Positions 7,685-17,396 are shown, counted from the first letter of the stretch. The stretch: 64,000 nucleotides of DNA from an uncultured Psychromonas sp. (GCF_947489755.1 NZ_CANLFB010000005.1:62001-126000), one strand, 5' to 3'. A program made the numbers and translations. Notes: generated by a model from the sequence alone, not told the origin.

Positions 7685-8047
7685 TTAAACTAACATTAAT
7701 GCAATGCAAGCTAATAAGGCAGGTAAACCTTGCACTAAAAGAATAGATTTTTTAACAGTAAATGCACCGTATAAAGCAGCAACAATAACGCATAAGACAA
7801 AGAAAATTTGAATTTGACTGCCCATCACTGAATCAGGGTGTAGCAATCCCCAAAATAAACCCGCAGATAAAAAACCGTTATAAAGGCCTTGATTAGCAGC
7901 CATCACTTTAGTCGTTTCGATATCTTCTTTTTTAATACCAAATATTTTTTGGGTACGTGGTTTTTCCCATAAAAACATCTCTAATATTAATATGTATAGG
8001 TGTTCAACTGCGACTAAAGCGACCAGTATGATTGATAAGGTTTCCAT
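7685..8047 (-). CDS. DUF1304 family membrane protein
   Basis: The 120-residue protein has four predicted transmembrane segments (roughly residues 4-24, 52-70, 75-95 and 100-119). The EHLYILILEMFLW segment near the N-terminus and the NQGLYNGFLSAGL segment in the middle are typical of DUF1304. The family is widespread and small, and no function is established to my knowledge. It stands alone, with its promoter in the 548-bp gap upstream. Confidence 0.85.
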   Translation of the reverse strand: METLSIILVALVAVEHLYILILEMFLWEKPRTQKIFGIKKEDIETTKVMAANQGLYNGFLSAGLFWGLLHPDSVMGSQIQIFFVLCVIVAALYGAFTVKKSILLVQGLPALLACIALMLV

Positions 8048-8595
8048 GGTGATATCCTGTCATAAGTTAATAGAGCTTAAAAATAAGAATCTAGCTTCTT
8101 TATTATTTTACTATAGTTAACCTCAGTTCCGGATAAGAAAAGCGATACAACACCACTATTTGAGCGAATTTCGTCGTTAAATTATTTCCCAATAACCAGT
8201 TATTGCTTCAACAATTTGCCTTGAACTACGCACAACTAGCAGTATTGTATAATAATTTTTTATAACTATATGATTTCAAATAACCTTTCGCTTCCGTTAA
8301 CCAGAATTGAGGTTAGTTAGTAATTAACCATCATTTTAGTTTTTAAAATTAAGTTATCAGCACTTTGACGTTAAAGATTAGCTCCCCCCCTCTCTGTAAA
8401 TGAGGCTGATTATGGATAATATCATCCATATTAATTGGATCTATTCACTCTTTTCCTATTCATTAACATAAAGCAAAATCAATATTCATTGAATGAGCAA
8501 TACAACAAAAAAATGACTACAGGCCATTTTATTACTACAGCCTCTTTAACAGTCGCCATAAAAACAAAGTATTCTCGCCAAAAATAGGAATTAAA
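8048..8595. other. Intergenic region between two divergent genes
   Basis: There is no credible gene in 548 bp. It should hold the two divergent promoters. A run of seven C at about 8384-8390 and a small inverted repeat ATGGAT-6-ATCCAT near 8412 are the only standout features. Confidence 0.5.
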
Positions 8596-9228
8596 ATGAT
8601 CGTACAAGTCGTTAAGTTTGATATACAACCAACCCATATCGCATTATTTGAAGCACTGCTTGAAGATGATAAACAAGGGTCAAAAAATGAAGCGGGCTTA
8701 CTGGAAATGCGCTTATATCAAGATAAGAATTTTCCTAATATATTTTTTGCCTATGAGCGCTTCGATAATCAAAGTGCAATAGACCATCACGCAGGACAGC
8801 AATACACAAAAGCATTACTTGATGCATTGCCAACAATCAGCAATAAAGCGCCAGAAATATTTTACTTAAATGGGACAACACCAGCGCCTCTTTTCGAAAA
8901 AAATCCTAAAACAGCTAATGCTGAAGATGAATTATTTATTATGTTCTGTATTTTAAAAATAGATACGGACTACAGAGCAGAATTATTAACTCAATTTAAA
9001 GATCATATAACGCAAACCCGTCAACAAGAACAAGGCAACTTGCTCTTTGATTTATATGAAGTAGAAAACCAAGAAGATACGTTAGTAATATATGAACATT
9101 GGCGTAAAGAGTCTGACTTATGGGATGTTCACTTTAGCCAACCTTACGTAATAGAAACGGCTAAGTTAATGGAAAAAGCAGTGGTCGGAGAAATTAAGCA
9201 ATATATGAGTTTTGTTACTGAAGTATGA
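8596..9228 (+). CDS. Two-domain antibiotic biosynthesis monooxygenase (ABM)-like protein
   Basis: The 210-residue cytosolic protein is made of two ABM ferredoxin-like domains in tandem: about 1-90 (IVQVVKFDIQP, then GLLEMRLYQDK and FFAYERFDNQSAID) and about 110-205 (LFIMFCILKID, then GNLLFDLYEVENQ and LVIYEHWRKESD). Single ABM domains form dimers with an active cavity per fold, so a fusion probably makes an internal pseudodimer. Family members include quinol monooxygenases and YgiN-like proteins, but most have no known substrate. An AGGA site precedes the ATG. It stands alone, convergent with the cellulase gene. Confidence 0.82.
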   Translation: MIVQVVKFDIQPTHIALFEALLEDDKQGSKNEAGLLEMRLYQDKNFPNIFFAYERFDNQSAIDHHAGQQYTKALLDALPTISNKAPEIFYLNGTTPAPLFEKNPKTANAEDELFIMFCILKIDTDYRAELLTQFKDHITQTRQQEQGNLLFDLYEVENQEDTLVIYEHWRKESDLWDVHFSQPYVIETAKLMEKAVVGEIKQYMSFVTEV

Positions 9229-9377
9229 GATGAGGACAAATCTATACTTTAAATCGCCCCTGTAAATAACATTAATGGGAAGCAGAGTGCTTAAACATCA
9301 CCTACTTCCCTAAAGTCAGCTTACACTTAACGATTTAAAACTTAAGCGTAATAAAGAATCAACTTACTTTATAAAGG

Positions 9378-10694
9378 CTAACTACAGCTCCCTGTGACTG
9401 TCCATGATGCGTCACTACCAGGAATGCTATTTGTATACCAGTTAGCAGTATAGGCAGTACTATTGTATTGCATAGCTTCACCTGCCTCGTTGTGTGTATA
9501 TACCCCTCCAGAGTAATCTGCACTAACCCAGTCTGGGTAAGTATTCATACTAGAGCAATCAACATCAGTCGTCACTGTATCAGTGCTATCAACTGTGTCG
9601 GTAGTGCCTGCTTCAGTATCAGTACTATCTGTTGCATCTGTACTGTCTGTCGTATCAGAGGCTTCCTCATCAGTGTCAGTACTCTCTGTTGTTTCTGTAC
9701 TGTCTGCTGTGCTAGTACTACTGTCCCAACCTTGAACTATCTCTTTTACTTTTTTGCCAGAATCAGTCAAAGAATCCCATCCACCGCCTTCGGTAAAGAT
9801 TGATGCACCTTCATCTTTATCATTCAAAGCCCAGTTCGCGTGGCTGATATTATTTGACTGTAAGAAGTCCATCCAAGAGTCTGTTTCAGTTTCATTTACA
9901 CCGCCATTGCCGTCAGAATTTACCGTACCCCATTCCGTCACAAATAAAGCAATACCGTTATCTAAAGCCGTTTGTGCTTTATTTCGATATGACTCGCCAT
10001 GAGTTCCTGCATAGAAATGCAATGTATAAGCAATATTATCACGATCGATTGGATCTTCAGATGCAACATCTACATCTTGAGACCATGTTGGGGTTCCAAC
10101 GATAATCAAATTATCTGGATCTATTTCACGAATGATATCAATGACTGTTTCTGCATAAGGTTTAATATCATTAGACCAAGAGACACTTAACGGCTCGTTG
10201 TAAATTTCATAAATGACATTATCGTAATCACCATACTTAGCAGCGACTTCCTCGAAGAAAGCAATCGCAGTTGCTTGATCTGAATGTGCATTATGGCTAT
10301 GCAAATCAATAATTACGTACATATCTTCTGCTATTGCAGCATTAACCACAGTGTCGAGACGCTCCATATTAGCATCCCAATCATAATTCAAACTACCGCT
10401 GTAATCGGTACCGTGACCAATAGCAGCACGAATTATATTTGCACCAAATTCTAACTTGGCATTATTAACAATATCAGCGGTATAAAAATCTTCGCCTCCC
10501 CAACCAGTATTACTCCAAAATAAGCTAAGACCGGCAAAACTAGTATTTTCACCCCCAGCTAACACTTGGTTTCCTGAAACGGTTAATGGGTCAACTGCAG
10601 CGTTCGCCATCGTCGTCATTCCTAGTAACAAAGCTAAAGACAAGCAACTTTTCTTAAATACTCCTTTTGTTTGGATGTTTAAAACATGATTCAT
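9378..10694 (-). CDS. Secreted GH5 endoglucanase with C-terminal carbohydrate-binding module
   Basis: This is an extracellular cellulase predicted to cut internal beta-1,4-glucosidic bonds. Parts in order: signal peptide (1 to about 33, ending NAA), GH5 subfamily 2-like catalytic domain (about 36-322), an acidic Ser/Thr linker (about 324-379), and a C-terminal module of about 59 residues starting at Cys380 and ending in CS, with Trp389, Trp419 and Trp431, like CBM5/12. The acid/base is Glu167 in IYNEP and the nucleophile is Glu254 in FVTEWG. The layout matches cold-active Cel5G-type enzymes, whose long acidic linkers are a known trait. The gene is monocistronic, with a Fur-like box about 305 bp upstream. 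Confidence 0.92.
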   Translation of the reverse strand: MNHVLNIQTKGVFKKSCLSLALLLGMTTMANAAVDPLTVSGNQVLAGGENTSFAGLSLFWSNTGWGGEDFYTADIVNNAKLEFGANIIRAAIGHGTDYSGSLNYDWDANMERLDTVVNAAIAEDMYVIIDLHSHNAHSDQATAIAFFEEVAAKYGDYDNVIYEIYNEPLSVSWSNDIKPYAETVIDIIREIDPDNLIIVGTPTWSQDVDVASEDPIDRDNIAYTLHFYAGTHGESYRNKAQTALDNGIALFVTEWGTVNSDGNGGVNETETDSWMDFLQSNNISHANWALNDKDEGASIFTEGGGWDSLTDSGKKVKEIVQGWDSSTSTADSTETTESTDTDEEASDTTDSTDATDSTDTEAGTTDTVDSTDTVTTDVDCSSMNTYPDWVSADYSGGVYTHNEAGEAMQYNSTAYTANWYTNSIPGSDASWTVTGSCS

Positions 10695-11363
10695 AATATT
10701 TCCTTTAAATTAATTTATTATCCATTTTTAAAGTGAACTCATATAAGGTTGGTTTTCACCTTTTTTAATCAAAACCTCCTCATATTTGCCATCAATAAAT
10801 ACCGAAAACTCATCATTTAAAAGCACCTAATCAATAAAGCCTTATAATAAGACTAATTAGTAAAATTAAACTTTTAACAGCAAATTTCCCTTTGAATAGC
10901 TGCCTTTAAAATTCAGAGATAAAAGTAAAACTAAGGCCTAACAGTCACCAAAGTTTCTATATAACTTTTCTAATGTATAAAGCCTACACATCAAAAATTT
11001 GATAACGATTATCAATGCTATATAAAAGATTAAGTCTATAAAGATCAAATAAAGTTCACCCATGATTTTTAATCTCGATATTTTATAAATAAAAAACCAG
11101 GAAAATATCGAAATAACAAAGAAGAGTATTTTATATTTTTAGGTAACCAAGAAGTTTTAAAATTGAATATATTCACTCAAAAATAAAAGATATAAGCGAG
11201 TTTTTCTTAAGGTAATTGCAGACATTTGAAGTCATTAATACGTAATAAAATCAATAAAATGAAAAGTTTTTAATTTATTTAGAAGGCGAATAAAACGAAG
11301 AAAGTAATGACAAATTTAACAAAAATTAATTACTCATCGACCTCATTCAAATTTACTCTAAAA
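10695..11363. other. Long AT-rich upstream region of the cellulase gene
   Basis: About 670 bp with no credible ORF or RNA gene. It contains a Fur-type palindrome (11000-11014) and otherwise A/T-rich DNA. It may be a regulatory region for the cellulase gene or a remnant. Confidence 0.5.
11000..11014. promoter_or_regulatory. Fur-box-like palindrome upstream of the cellulase gene
   Basis: TGATAACGATTATCA is a 7-1-7 inverted repeat with one mismatch between the arms, very close to the Fur consensus. The only downstream gene is the cellulase, whose start is about 305 bp away, so any effect on it would need a long leader. Confidence 0.5.
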
Positions 11364-11425
11364 AAATAGGGCTTAGTGCTAATGCATTATTAACGTGAAT
11401 AATGCATTAGCACTAAGCCCTATTT
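11364..11425. terminator. 28-bp perfect stem-loop terminator
   Basis: The arms 11364-11391 and 11398-11425 are perfect complements of 28 bp with a 6-nt loop. On the minus strand the stem is followed by a T run (TTTT from 11363 down), which fits a terminator for the LysE-type gene that stops at 11461. The stem is far longer than usual. Confidence 0.75.
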
Positions 11426-11460
11426 AATCAAAAGCTCGTTTATAATTTAGAAGCTCAAAA

Positions 11461-12096
11461 TCAACTATGGCTGGTTATCGCCACTTTTACACCAAAGCCG
11501 ATCAATACACTACCGACCACTTTTTCAATCTTTTGTTTATGCATATTAAATTTATTCACTAGCGCTGGGTGACTAAAGAATAAAGAAACAATTGAGAACC
11601 ACACAATGTGTGCTAAACAAATAATTAAGCCATATAACAATTGCACCCACACTGGCGTAGACGGATTAACAACTTGTGTAAATAAACTAAGAAAAAATAA
11701 TGTTGTTTTAGGGTTTAATGCATTAGTAATAAAACCTAATTTTAAAGCACCAAAGCGAGATAGCTTAATGTCTTTATTTTCACCATCAGTGTTTAACTTG
11801 CCTTTAGACGTAAAGGTTTTATATCCAATATAAATAAGGTAAGCCGCCCCTAAATACTTAATTAGTGAGAACAACACAATCGATTTAGAAATGATAATAG
11901 CTAATCCTGCAATGGAGTAAGCCACATGAATCCAAATTGCTAACCCTATACCCAAGGCTGAATACAAGCCACTCTGTCTCCCATGAAACATACTATTACG
12001 GGTGATCACTACAAAATCAGCACCAGGGCTAATTGCCATAAAAATAGCAATGACCGTAACGGAAAGTAGTTCGGGCAGGTAATTTACAATGTCCAT
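11461..12096 (-). CDS. LysE/RhtB family amino-acid exporter
   Basis: This 211-residue inner-membrane protein has about six transmembrane segments. The family signature lies near the N-terminus (FMAISPGADFVVITRNSM, about residues 19-36) with the GLGIG-like GIGLAIWIH repeat region and LGAAYLIYIGYKTF in the middle. Members export lysine, threonine, homoserine lactone or other neutral amino acids, and the substrate cannot be told from sequence. It starts 48 bp after the DJ-1-type gene on the same strand, so the two may be co-transcribed. Confidence 0.88.
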   Translation of the reverse strand: MDIVNYLPELLSVTVIAIFMAISPGADFVVITRNSMFHGRQSGLYSALGIGLAIWIHVAYSIAGLAIIISKSIVLFSLIKYLGAAYLIYIGYKTFTSKGKLNTDGENKDIKLSRFGALKLGFITNALNPKTTLFFLSLFTQVVNPSTPVWVQLLYGLIICLAHIVWFSIVSLFFSHPALVNKFNMHKQKIEKVVGSVLIGFGVKVAITSHS

Positions 12097-12144
12097 TTGT
12101 TTGTCCTTTAGGTAAGTTTTATTAATTAAATTTATACATAATTT

Positions 12145-12732
12145 TTACTTCTTTACCAAGTGCTTTTGCCAATGATATTCCATTTGCTTTGCCGTCTTTT
12201 CAGCTAATGCTAATGTTGTTAACTCTGAAACTAAATACAGACTCATATCAATGCCAGCTGAGATCCCTCCCGAAGTGATATATTTGCCATCAGAAATCCA
12301 ACGCTGATCGCTGATAACATTTAATAATGGATAATCAGCTTTCAAATCGTCAAGATCTTCCCAATGTGTCGTGACTGTTAAACCATCCAATAAACCAGCT
12401 TCAGCTAAAATGAAAGCGCCTGTGCAGACTGATAATACTCGTTTTGATTTACTACTGGCATTTGTAATCCACGATATCACATTCGCTTTTTTAACCTCTT
12501 CAGTATGCACGCCACCAACGACAAAAAGTATATCAATATCAGGATGGGCATCAAAAGAGAAACGCGGTTGAACAGGAAATCCACCACGAGCTTGCACAAG
12601 GTTAAGATTTTCTGCAACGAAAAAGATATTCCAATCATGACCAGATAAACGCTTAGCGGTACTTAACACTTCAAATGGCCCTGCGAAGTCGAGTACCTCT
12701 GCATTATCATATAGATAAATTCCAATATTCAT
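12145..12732 (-). CDS. DJ-1/PfpI superfamily protein, isonitrile hydratase/GlxA-like domain
   Basis: The 195-residue single-domain protein has the DJ-1/PfpI fold. The nucleophile elbow carries Cys103 in LSVCTGAFILAEAGLL, and the N-terminus (IYLYDNAEVLDFAGPFEV) resembles the amidase half of GlxA-type AraC regulators and isonitrile hydratase. There is no AraC DNA-binding part here, so a free-standing enzyme is likelier than a regulator. It lies upstream of the LysE-type exporter. Confidence 0.82.
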   Translation of the reverse strand: MNIGIYLYDNAEVLDFAGPFEVLSTAKRLSGHDWNIFFVAENLNLVQARGGFPVQPRFSFDAHPDIDILFVVGGVHTEEVKKANVISWITNASSKSKRVLSVCTGAFILAEAGLLDGLTVTTHWEDLDDLKADYPLLNVISDQRWISDGKYITSGGISAGIDMSLYLVSELTTLALAEKTAKQMEYHWQKHLVKK

Positions 12733-13210
12733 TATTGCCTTCCCTGTACTCTATAAGTCATTTCAATTAGCTTACTCTTTTATGTCTAAGCATGCAGCGA
12801 TAATAGAAGTTATACCGATTACATTAAATAAGTGTTCTAAATTTTACGTAGGAAAAATGACTTAGTTTGAGGCATAAATTAAGGCCTTTCGAAGATTAAC
12901 TTCGTTAATCGTCTGTCGGTGAATTAACTAAAAAATGTTAATTCATTAATGGTTGCTCCCTTTATGAAATTTACAACGAAGAAATAAGTTATTTAAACAA
13001 GTAAAATAGATCCGTTAATGAGTATGATTGGTTTAAGCTAAAGCCCGTGTTCTATGGGTAAATAAGATATAGTAATTGGGAAGTCAAACTTACAGAATTA
13101 ATTCAATTTAATACTTTAATGAAAACTGACAATTTATTATGTGAATCTAGGTCATTAAAATAAGTGTTAAATTGTTATTAAGTATAATTGAAATAATGAA
13201 AAGGATAAAA
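12733..13210. other. Divergent intergenic region with two inverted repeats
   Basis: About 480 bp with no gene seen. Two palindromes stand out: GATTAAC-TTC-GTTAATC (12894-12910) and TGAATTAAC with GTTAATTCA (12920-12928 with 12937-12945). They share the GTTAAT core and could be operator sites, but neither matches a regulator I can name. Confidence 0.45.
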
Positions 13211-13399
13211 ATGGCATTTCTACAAGAAGAAAATATCAGCTGCCCTTATTGCGGAGAAAGTATAACGATCTTACTCGATCCTTCTGATACTGACCAAGAT
13301 TATATCGAGGATTGCCAAGTCTGCTGCCAACCGATTAATTTCTTTGTTAGCGATAATGGAAACGGTGAATTAAGCGTTAATGTCAGTAGCGATAGTTAA
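13211..13399 (+). CDS. CPXCG motif-containing small zinc-ribbon-like protein
   Basis: From the ATG at 13211 (AAAGGA about 5 nt upstream) this is a 62-residue acidic protein. It has CPYCG at 11-15 and the CQVCC group at 35-39, the two cysteine pairs of the CPXCG family, which probably bind one zinc. Between them is the usual LLDPSDTDQDYIEDC segment. The frame can be opened at 13172, but the extra residues are unlike the family. Function is unknown. A terminator follows at 13473. Confidence 0.85.
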   Translation: MAFLQEENISCPYCGESITILLDPSDTDQDYIEDCQVCCQPINFFVSDNGNGELSVNVSSDS

Positions 13400-13472
13400 T
13401 GCAGATGTGAAGCGAGTCGCGATAACCGTTATTAAATAGCAGCTATGAAAAAGTGATTGAGTTTATCGACAA

Positions 13473-13507
13473 AAAAGCGGTAATGAATATGATTCATTGC
13501 CGCTTTT
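13473..13507. terminator. Stem-loop terminator
   Basis: A 16-bp stem with one G-T pair (13473-13488 with 13492-13507) and a 3-nt loop lies between the convergent CPXCG gene and the PfpI-type gene. A/T tracts on both sides allow it to act on both strands. Confidence 0.75.
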
Positions 13508-13561
13508 GATATAGTTACCACGTTGCCTTATACAAGGTGACGGAAGATCACTTGTTAGCTA

Positions 13562-14248
13562 TTAAGCGTTTAAATGTGTTACTAATTTTTCAGCCACCAG
13601 CTCAGAACTTGCTGGGTTTTGACCAGAAATAATCAAGCCATCTTGTACTGCAAATGCAGCAAAATCATCTACTTTTTGGTAATCTGCACCGCGTTTAATT
13701 AGCTCGTCTTCTACTAAGAAAGGAACGATGTCAGTTAATTGAACAGCCTCTTCTTCACCATTAGTGAAACCAGCAACCGCTTTACCTTTAATAATAAACT
13801 CACCACTAGCATCTTTAATATCTAATAATACCGCACTTGCATGGCATACTGCGCCAACAGGTTTATTAGCCGCTAAAAAGCTTTCAATCAATTTAATTGA
13901 AGTTGCGTTGTATGCGAGATCCCATAATGGTCCGTGACCACCAGGATAGAATACTGAGTCGTAATCACTTTCATTAACTGACGATAATAAAACGGTGTTA
14001 GCTAATTCATTTTTTACAACATCATCTTGGTCATAGCGTTTAGTCGCATCTGTTTCAAAATCTGATAATTGACTCGTTGGATCAATGGGTGGTTGGCCAC
14101 CTAATGGAGATGCTAATGTAATATCAAAACCCGCATCTTTAAATACATAATACGGTGCAGCAAACTCTTCAACCCAAAAACCTGTTTTATGGTCTGTATC
14201 GCCTAATTTATCGTGTGATGTTAAAACCATTAATATTTTCTTACTCAT
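13562..14248 (-). CDS. DJ-1/PfpI superfamily protein (type 1 glutamine amidotransferase-like, Hsp31/glyoxalase III-like)
   Basis: The 228-residue protein of the DJ-1/PfpI superfamily has the nucleophile Cys135-His136 in GAVCHASAVL, an early acidic pair (Glu27-Glu28 in WVEEFAAPYYVF) and the YPGGHGPLWDL segment. This arrangement is close to Hsp31/YhbO-type proteins, credited with glutathione-independent glyoxalase, deglycase or chaperone activity; which applies here is unknown. The gene is divergent from a LysR-type regulator, which is its likely controller. Confidence 0.85.
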   Translation of the reverse strand: MSKKILMVLTSHDKLGDTDHKTGFWVEEFAAPYYVFKDAGFDITLASPLGGQPPIDPTSQLSDFETDATKRYDQDDVVKNELANTVLLSSVNESDYDSVFYPGGHGPLWDLAYNATSIKLIESFLAANKPVGAVCHASAVLLDIKDASGEFIIKGKAVAGFTNGEEEAVQLTDIVPFLVEDELIKRGADYQKVDDFAAFAVQDGLIISGQNPASSELVAEKLVTHLNA

Positions 14249-14326
14249 GATAATACCCTTAATACTGAGAATGTTTGATAGCCAACGAATGACTGATGTA
14301 AACAGTATAGGCTCACTTAAAAATTG

Positions 14327-14356
14327 AACAATGCATACTTTATGAACTTCATTGTT
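14327..14356. promoter_or_regulatory. Possible LysR-type operator in the divergent promoter region
   Basis: AACAATG (14327-14333) and CATTGTT (14350-14356) form a spaced inverted repeat in the 226-bp gap between the PfpI-like gene and the LysR gene. Position and symmetry suit a LysR-type site, but there is no direct proof. Confidence 0.4.
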
Positions 14357-14474
14357 TAAAATATTGATACAATAACAAATACAACAACTAAACTAACGGC
14401 TAATATAGCCTTTATATTAATGTTAATAGACATGACTATTTTCAATAAGCAACAAACAACAGAAAGAGGCATCA

Positions 14475-15383
14475 GTGGAACTATCATTTGAGCAATTAAA
14501 AAGTATGGTTGTTTTTGCACAGGTCATTGAGCAAGGTAACTTGAGTGCGGCAGCTAAACACGTTGGCTTATCTCGGGCAGTAGTCAGTTATCACATTAAA
14601 AAGCTTGAAACACAGTTAGGTATTAAATTACTTAATCGCTCTACACGCAGCATTGCATTAACTGAAGCTGGTAGCCAATATTATGAACGTTGTAGGGTGA
14701 TTGTTGAGCAAGCACTAGCCGCTAACCAACAAATTGAAAACCTTAAAAATAACCCTACCGGCTTAATTAAAATTGCTTGTCCTGTGAGTGTCGGCTTACA
14801 TACCATTGTCCCTGCATTAAATTCATTTCGTCAACTTTATCCAAATATACAGTTAGAAATAAACCTCAGCGATGAAGTCGTGAATATTATTAAAGAGGGA
14901 TTTGATATTGCCATTCGAGGAGCTGCTTTAGCCGATTCAACCTTACAAGCGACTAAACTATCGACCTTAAGTACTTGTTTGTGTGCTTCACCAGAATACT
15001 TATTAAAATACGGTCGCCCTAATACACCAGCACAATTAGCGAGCCACGATTGGGTAGTTTATAAATTAGCTGCTAGTGTATTAGAGCTTAAAAAAGGTAA
15101 TCGCTCTTATAGTGTTAAATTTAAGGGTAATGTGAGTACCAATAATGCAGCAGCTAGAACGGCCTTTGTTGAGGGTGGTCATGGTTTAGGTCGTATCCCA
15201 ACCTATGATGCGGCCCCTAAAATAAAGGCGGGTAGTTTGGTACAATTGTTGGATGACTATCAATTAAACGACATCGATGTTTATGCGGTATTTCCGCCGG
15301 GTGCTGCAGAGTCTAAAAAATTGCGATTATTAATCGATTATCTAAAAGATTACTTTAAAAAAAATAAACTTTCATTAAGCTAA
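14475..15383 (+). CDS. LysR family transcriptional regulator (CrgA-like)
   Basis: This is a 302-residue DNA-binding regulator. The N-terminal winged helix-turn-helix (about 5-63) contains GNLSAAAKHVGLSRAVVSYH and the RSTRSIALTEAG wing. Residues 90-300 form the periplasmic-binding-like effector domain. The overall pattern, with IKIACPVSVG and DIAIRGAAL, is that of the CrgA/AaeR-like subgroup. It starts with GTG, preceded by GAAAGAGG. It is divergent from the PfpI-type gene, the classic arrangement for a LysR regulator and its target. The effector is unknown. Confidence 0.9.
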   Translation: MELSFEQLKSMVVFAQVIEQGNLSAAAKHVGLSRAVVSYHIKKLETQLGIKLLNRSTRSIALTEAGSQYYERCRVIVEQALAANQQIENLKNNPTGLIKIACPVSVGLHTIVPALNSFRQLYPNIQLEINLSDEVVNIIKEGFDIAIRGAALADSTLQATKLSTLSTCLCASPEYLLKYGRPNTPAQLASHDWVVYKLAASVLELKKGNRSYSVKFKGNVSTNNAAARTAFVEGGHGLGRIPTYDAAPKIKAGSLVQLLDDYQLNDIDVYAVFPPGAAESKKLRLLIDYLKDYFKKNKLSLS

Positions 15384-15592
15384 CAGCAATTGAAAAACTT
15401 TAATGTTATTTAATGAATAAGTAACAGTATTTTTATAAGATAAAACTTAAAATAGAATAACTGTGAGCAATTTATTAGATGCTGGCTATATTTTCAAACA
15501 GCTATGCTCAACAATATGATCAAAAAAATGATCAAAAAAATTAGTTTTGAACCAACTTATCCGATGCCTTTATCTACTGAGAAAATTTTATT

Positions 15593-17275
15593 ATGTCGAA
15601 CAAACGTCCTCTATATATTCCCTTTGCTGGGCCTGCGTTATTAGAAGCCCCACTATTAAATAAAGGCAGCGCTTTCTCATCTGAAGAACGTGATAATTTT
15701 AATTTAACGGGTTTACTGCCTCATAACATTGAAACTATTGAAGAGCAGTCACTTCGTGCTTATCAACAATTATCCTCTTTCTCTAGCGACTTAGATAAGC
15801 ATATTTACTTACGTAATATTCAAGATACTAATGAAACATTATTTCATCATTTGATTGAGCAACACATCGAAGAAGTCATGCCATTAATTTATACCCCTAC
15901 GGTTGGCCAAGCCTGTGAGAAATTCTCTAAAATATATCGCCGTAAGCGTGGTTTGTTTATCTCTTACCCTGAGCGCCACAAAATTGATGACATGTTACAA
16001 AATGCCACTAAACAAAATGTAAAAGTGATTGTTGTGACCGATGGTGAACGTATTTTAGGATTGGGCGATCAAGGTATCGGTGGTATGGGTATCCCAATTG
16101 GTAAATTAGCGTTATACACAGCTTGTGGTGGTATCAGTCCTGCACATTGTCTTCCTATTTTGTTAGATGTAGGCACAAACAACAGCCAACTACTTAATGA
16201 CCCAATGTACATGGGATGGCGTAATCCACGTATTACTGGCGAAGAATACAATGAATTTGTCGACTTATTTATTCAAGCCGTTAAACGTCGTTGGCCTGAA
16301 GTGTTATTGCAATTTGAAGATTTCGCGCAAACTAATGCAACCCCACTATTAAATAAATACCGCGATCAATTATGTTGTTTTAATGATGATATTCAAGGTA
16401 CAGCAGCAGTATCAGTAGGAACGTTAATTGCGGCTTGTTTAAATAAAGGGCAGAAACTTAGCCAACAAAATATTGCCTTTTTAGGGGCAGGATCTGCAGG
16501 TTGTGGTATTGCAGAACATATTATTAGACAAATGCAACGCGAAGGATTGACTGAAGAACAAGCGCGTAAACAAGTATTTATGGTTGACCGTTACGGTTTA
16601 TTAACTGACAACATGACCGAGCTACAAAGCTTCCAAGCACCGCTTGTCCAAAAAGAAACTGATATTGCAGGTTGGGATAAGAGCCAAAAATTAGGGTTAG
16701 AGCAAGTTGCCAAACAAGCTAAAATTACCGTATTGTTCGGTGTAAGTGGTCAAAAAGGATTATTCACACAGGCGGTGATTGAAGCGTTATGTGAAAATAC
16801 TGAAAACCCAATCGTCTTACCACTTTCAAACCCAACATCTCGCGTGGAAGCAACCCCACAGGAGATAACAAATTGGAGTAAAGGCAAAGCGATTATTGCA
16901 ACGGGTAGCCCTTTCCCAAATACACTTTACGAAGGTCAATCTTTTGAGATTTCTCAATGTAACAATAGTTACATTTTCCCTGGTATTGGTTTAGGTGTAT
17001 TAGCAGCACGTGCAACGGGTATCAGCGATAATATGTTAATGGTGGCAAGCCAAGCGTTAGCAGATGCATCAATGGAATATGAGAAAGCACCGGGCGCGTT
17101 ATTACCTCCATTAAAAGTGATTAAACAGATCAGTGAAAAAATTGCCTGTGCAGTGGCACATCAAGCAATTGAAGATAAATTAGCGCTACCGGTTACCGAT
17201 GAAAACATGCAACGTCGTTTAGAGGCTAACTTCTGGCTACCTAAATACCGTCACTATCGTCGTACTTCTTTCTAA
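15593..17275 (+). CDS. maeA: NAD-dependent malic enzyme
   Basis: Malic enzyme converts malate to pyruvate and CO2 with reduction of NAD. The 560-residue length, the N-terminal [20 protein letters not shown], the malic-enzyme core [16 protein letters not shown] and the signature [15 protein letters not shown] identify the long SfcA/MaeA type. The dinucleotide site is [15 protein letters not shown] (about residues 297-311). It forms its own transcription unit with a strong terminator at 17298. Confidence 0.95.
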   Translation: MSNKRPLYIPFAGPALLEAPLLNKGSAFSSEERDNFNLTGLLPHNIETIEEQSLRAYQQLSSFSSDLDKHIYLRNIQDTNETLFHHLIEQHIEEVMPLIYTPTVGQACEKFSKIYRRKRGLFISYPERHKIDDMLQNATKQNVKVIVVTDGERILGLGDQGIGGMGIPIGKLALYTACGGISPAHCLPILLDVGTNNSQLLNDPMYMGWRNPRITGEEYNEFVDLFIQAVKRRWPEVLLQFEDFAQTNATPLLNKYRDQLCCFNDDIQGTAAVSVGTLIAACLNKGQKLSQQNIAFLGAGSAGCGIAEHIIRQMQREGLTEEQARKQVFMVDRYGLLTDNMTELQSFQAPLVQKETDIAGWDKSQKLGLEQVAKQAKITVLFGVSGQKGLFTQAVIEALCENTENPIVLPLSNPTSRVEATPQEITNWSKGKAIIATGSPFPNTLYEGQSFEISQCNNSYIFPGIGLGVLAARATGISDNMLMVASQALADASMEYEKAPGALLPPLKVIKQISEKIACAVAHQAIEDKLALPVTDENMQRRLEANFWLPKYRHYRRTSF

Positions 17276-17297
17276 TAAACAACTTATAAACAACAAT

Positions 17298-17351
17298 AAA
17301 AAGCCCCGCTGTCGCTTGATAAAATAGATTCAAGTGACAGCGGGGCTTTTT
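17298..17351. terminator. Bidirectional terminator between maeA and ubiF
   Basis: A 22-bp stem with a single G-T wobble (17298-17319 with 17330-17351), GC-rich in the middle and flanked by A and T runs, sits between convergent genes. Confidence 0.9.
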
Positions 17352-17396
17352 TATTGCGTGAAATTATATTGCGATGGCTAAATAGTTTATCGATCG

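Noticed and set aside
9468-10190. Four plus-strand ORFs inside the cellulase gene
   Set aside because: They lie opposite the signal, catalytic and linker codons of a clear gene and give low-complexity translations rich in Cys, Ile and Ser.
11364-11425. Insertion-sequence end or attachment site
   Set aside because: Nothing that looks like a transposase or integrase lies nearby; a terminator is the simpler reading.
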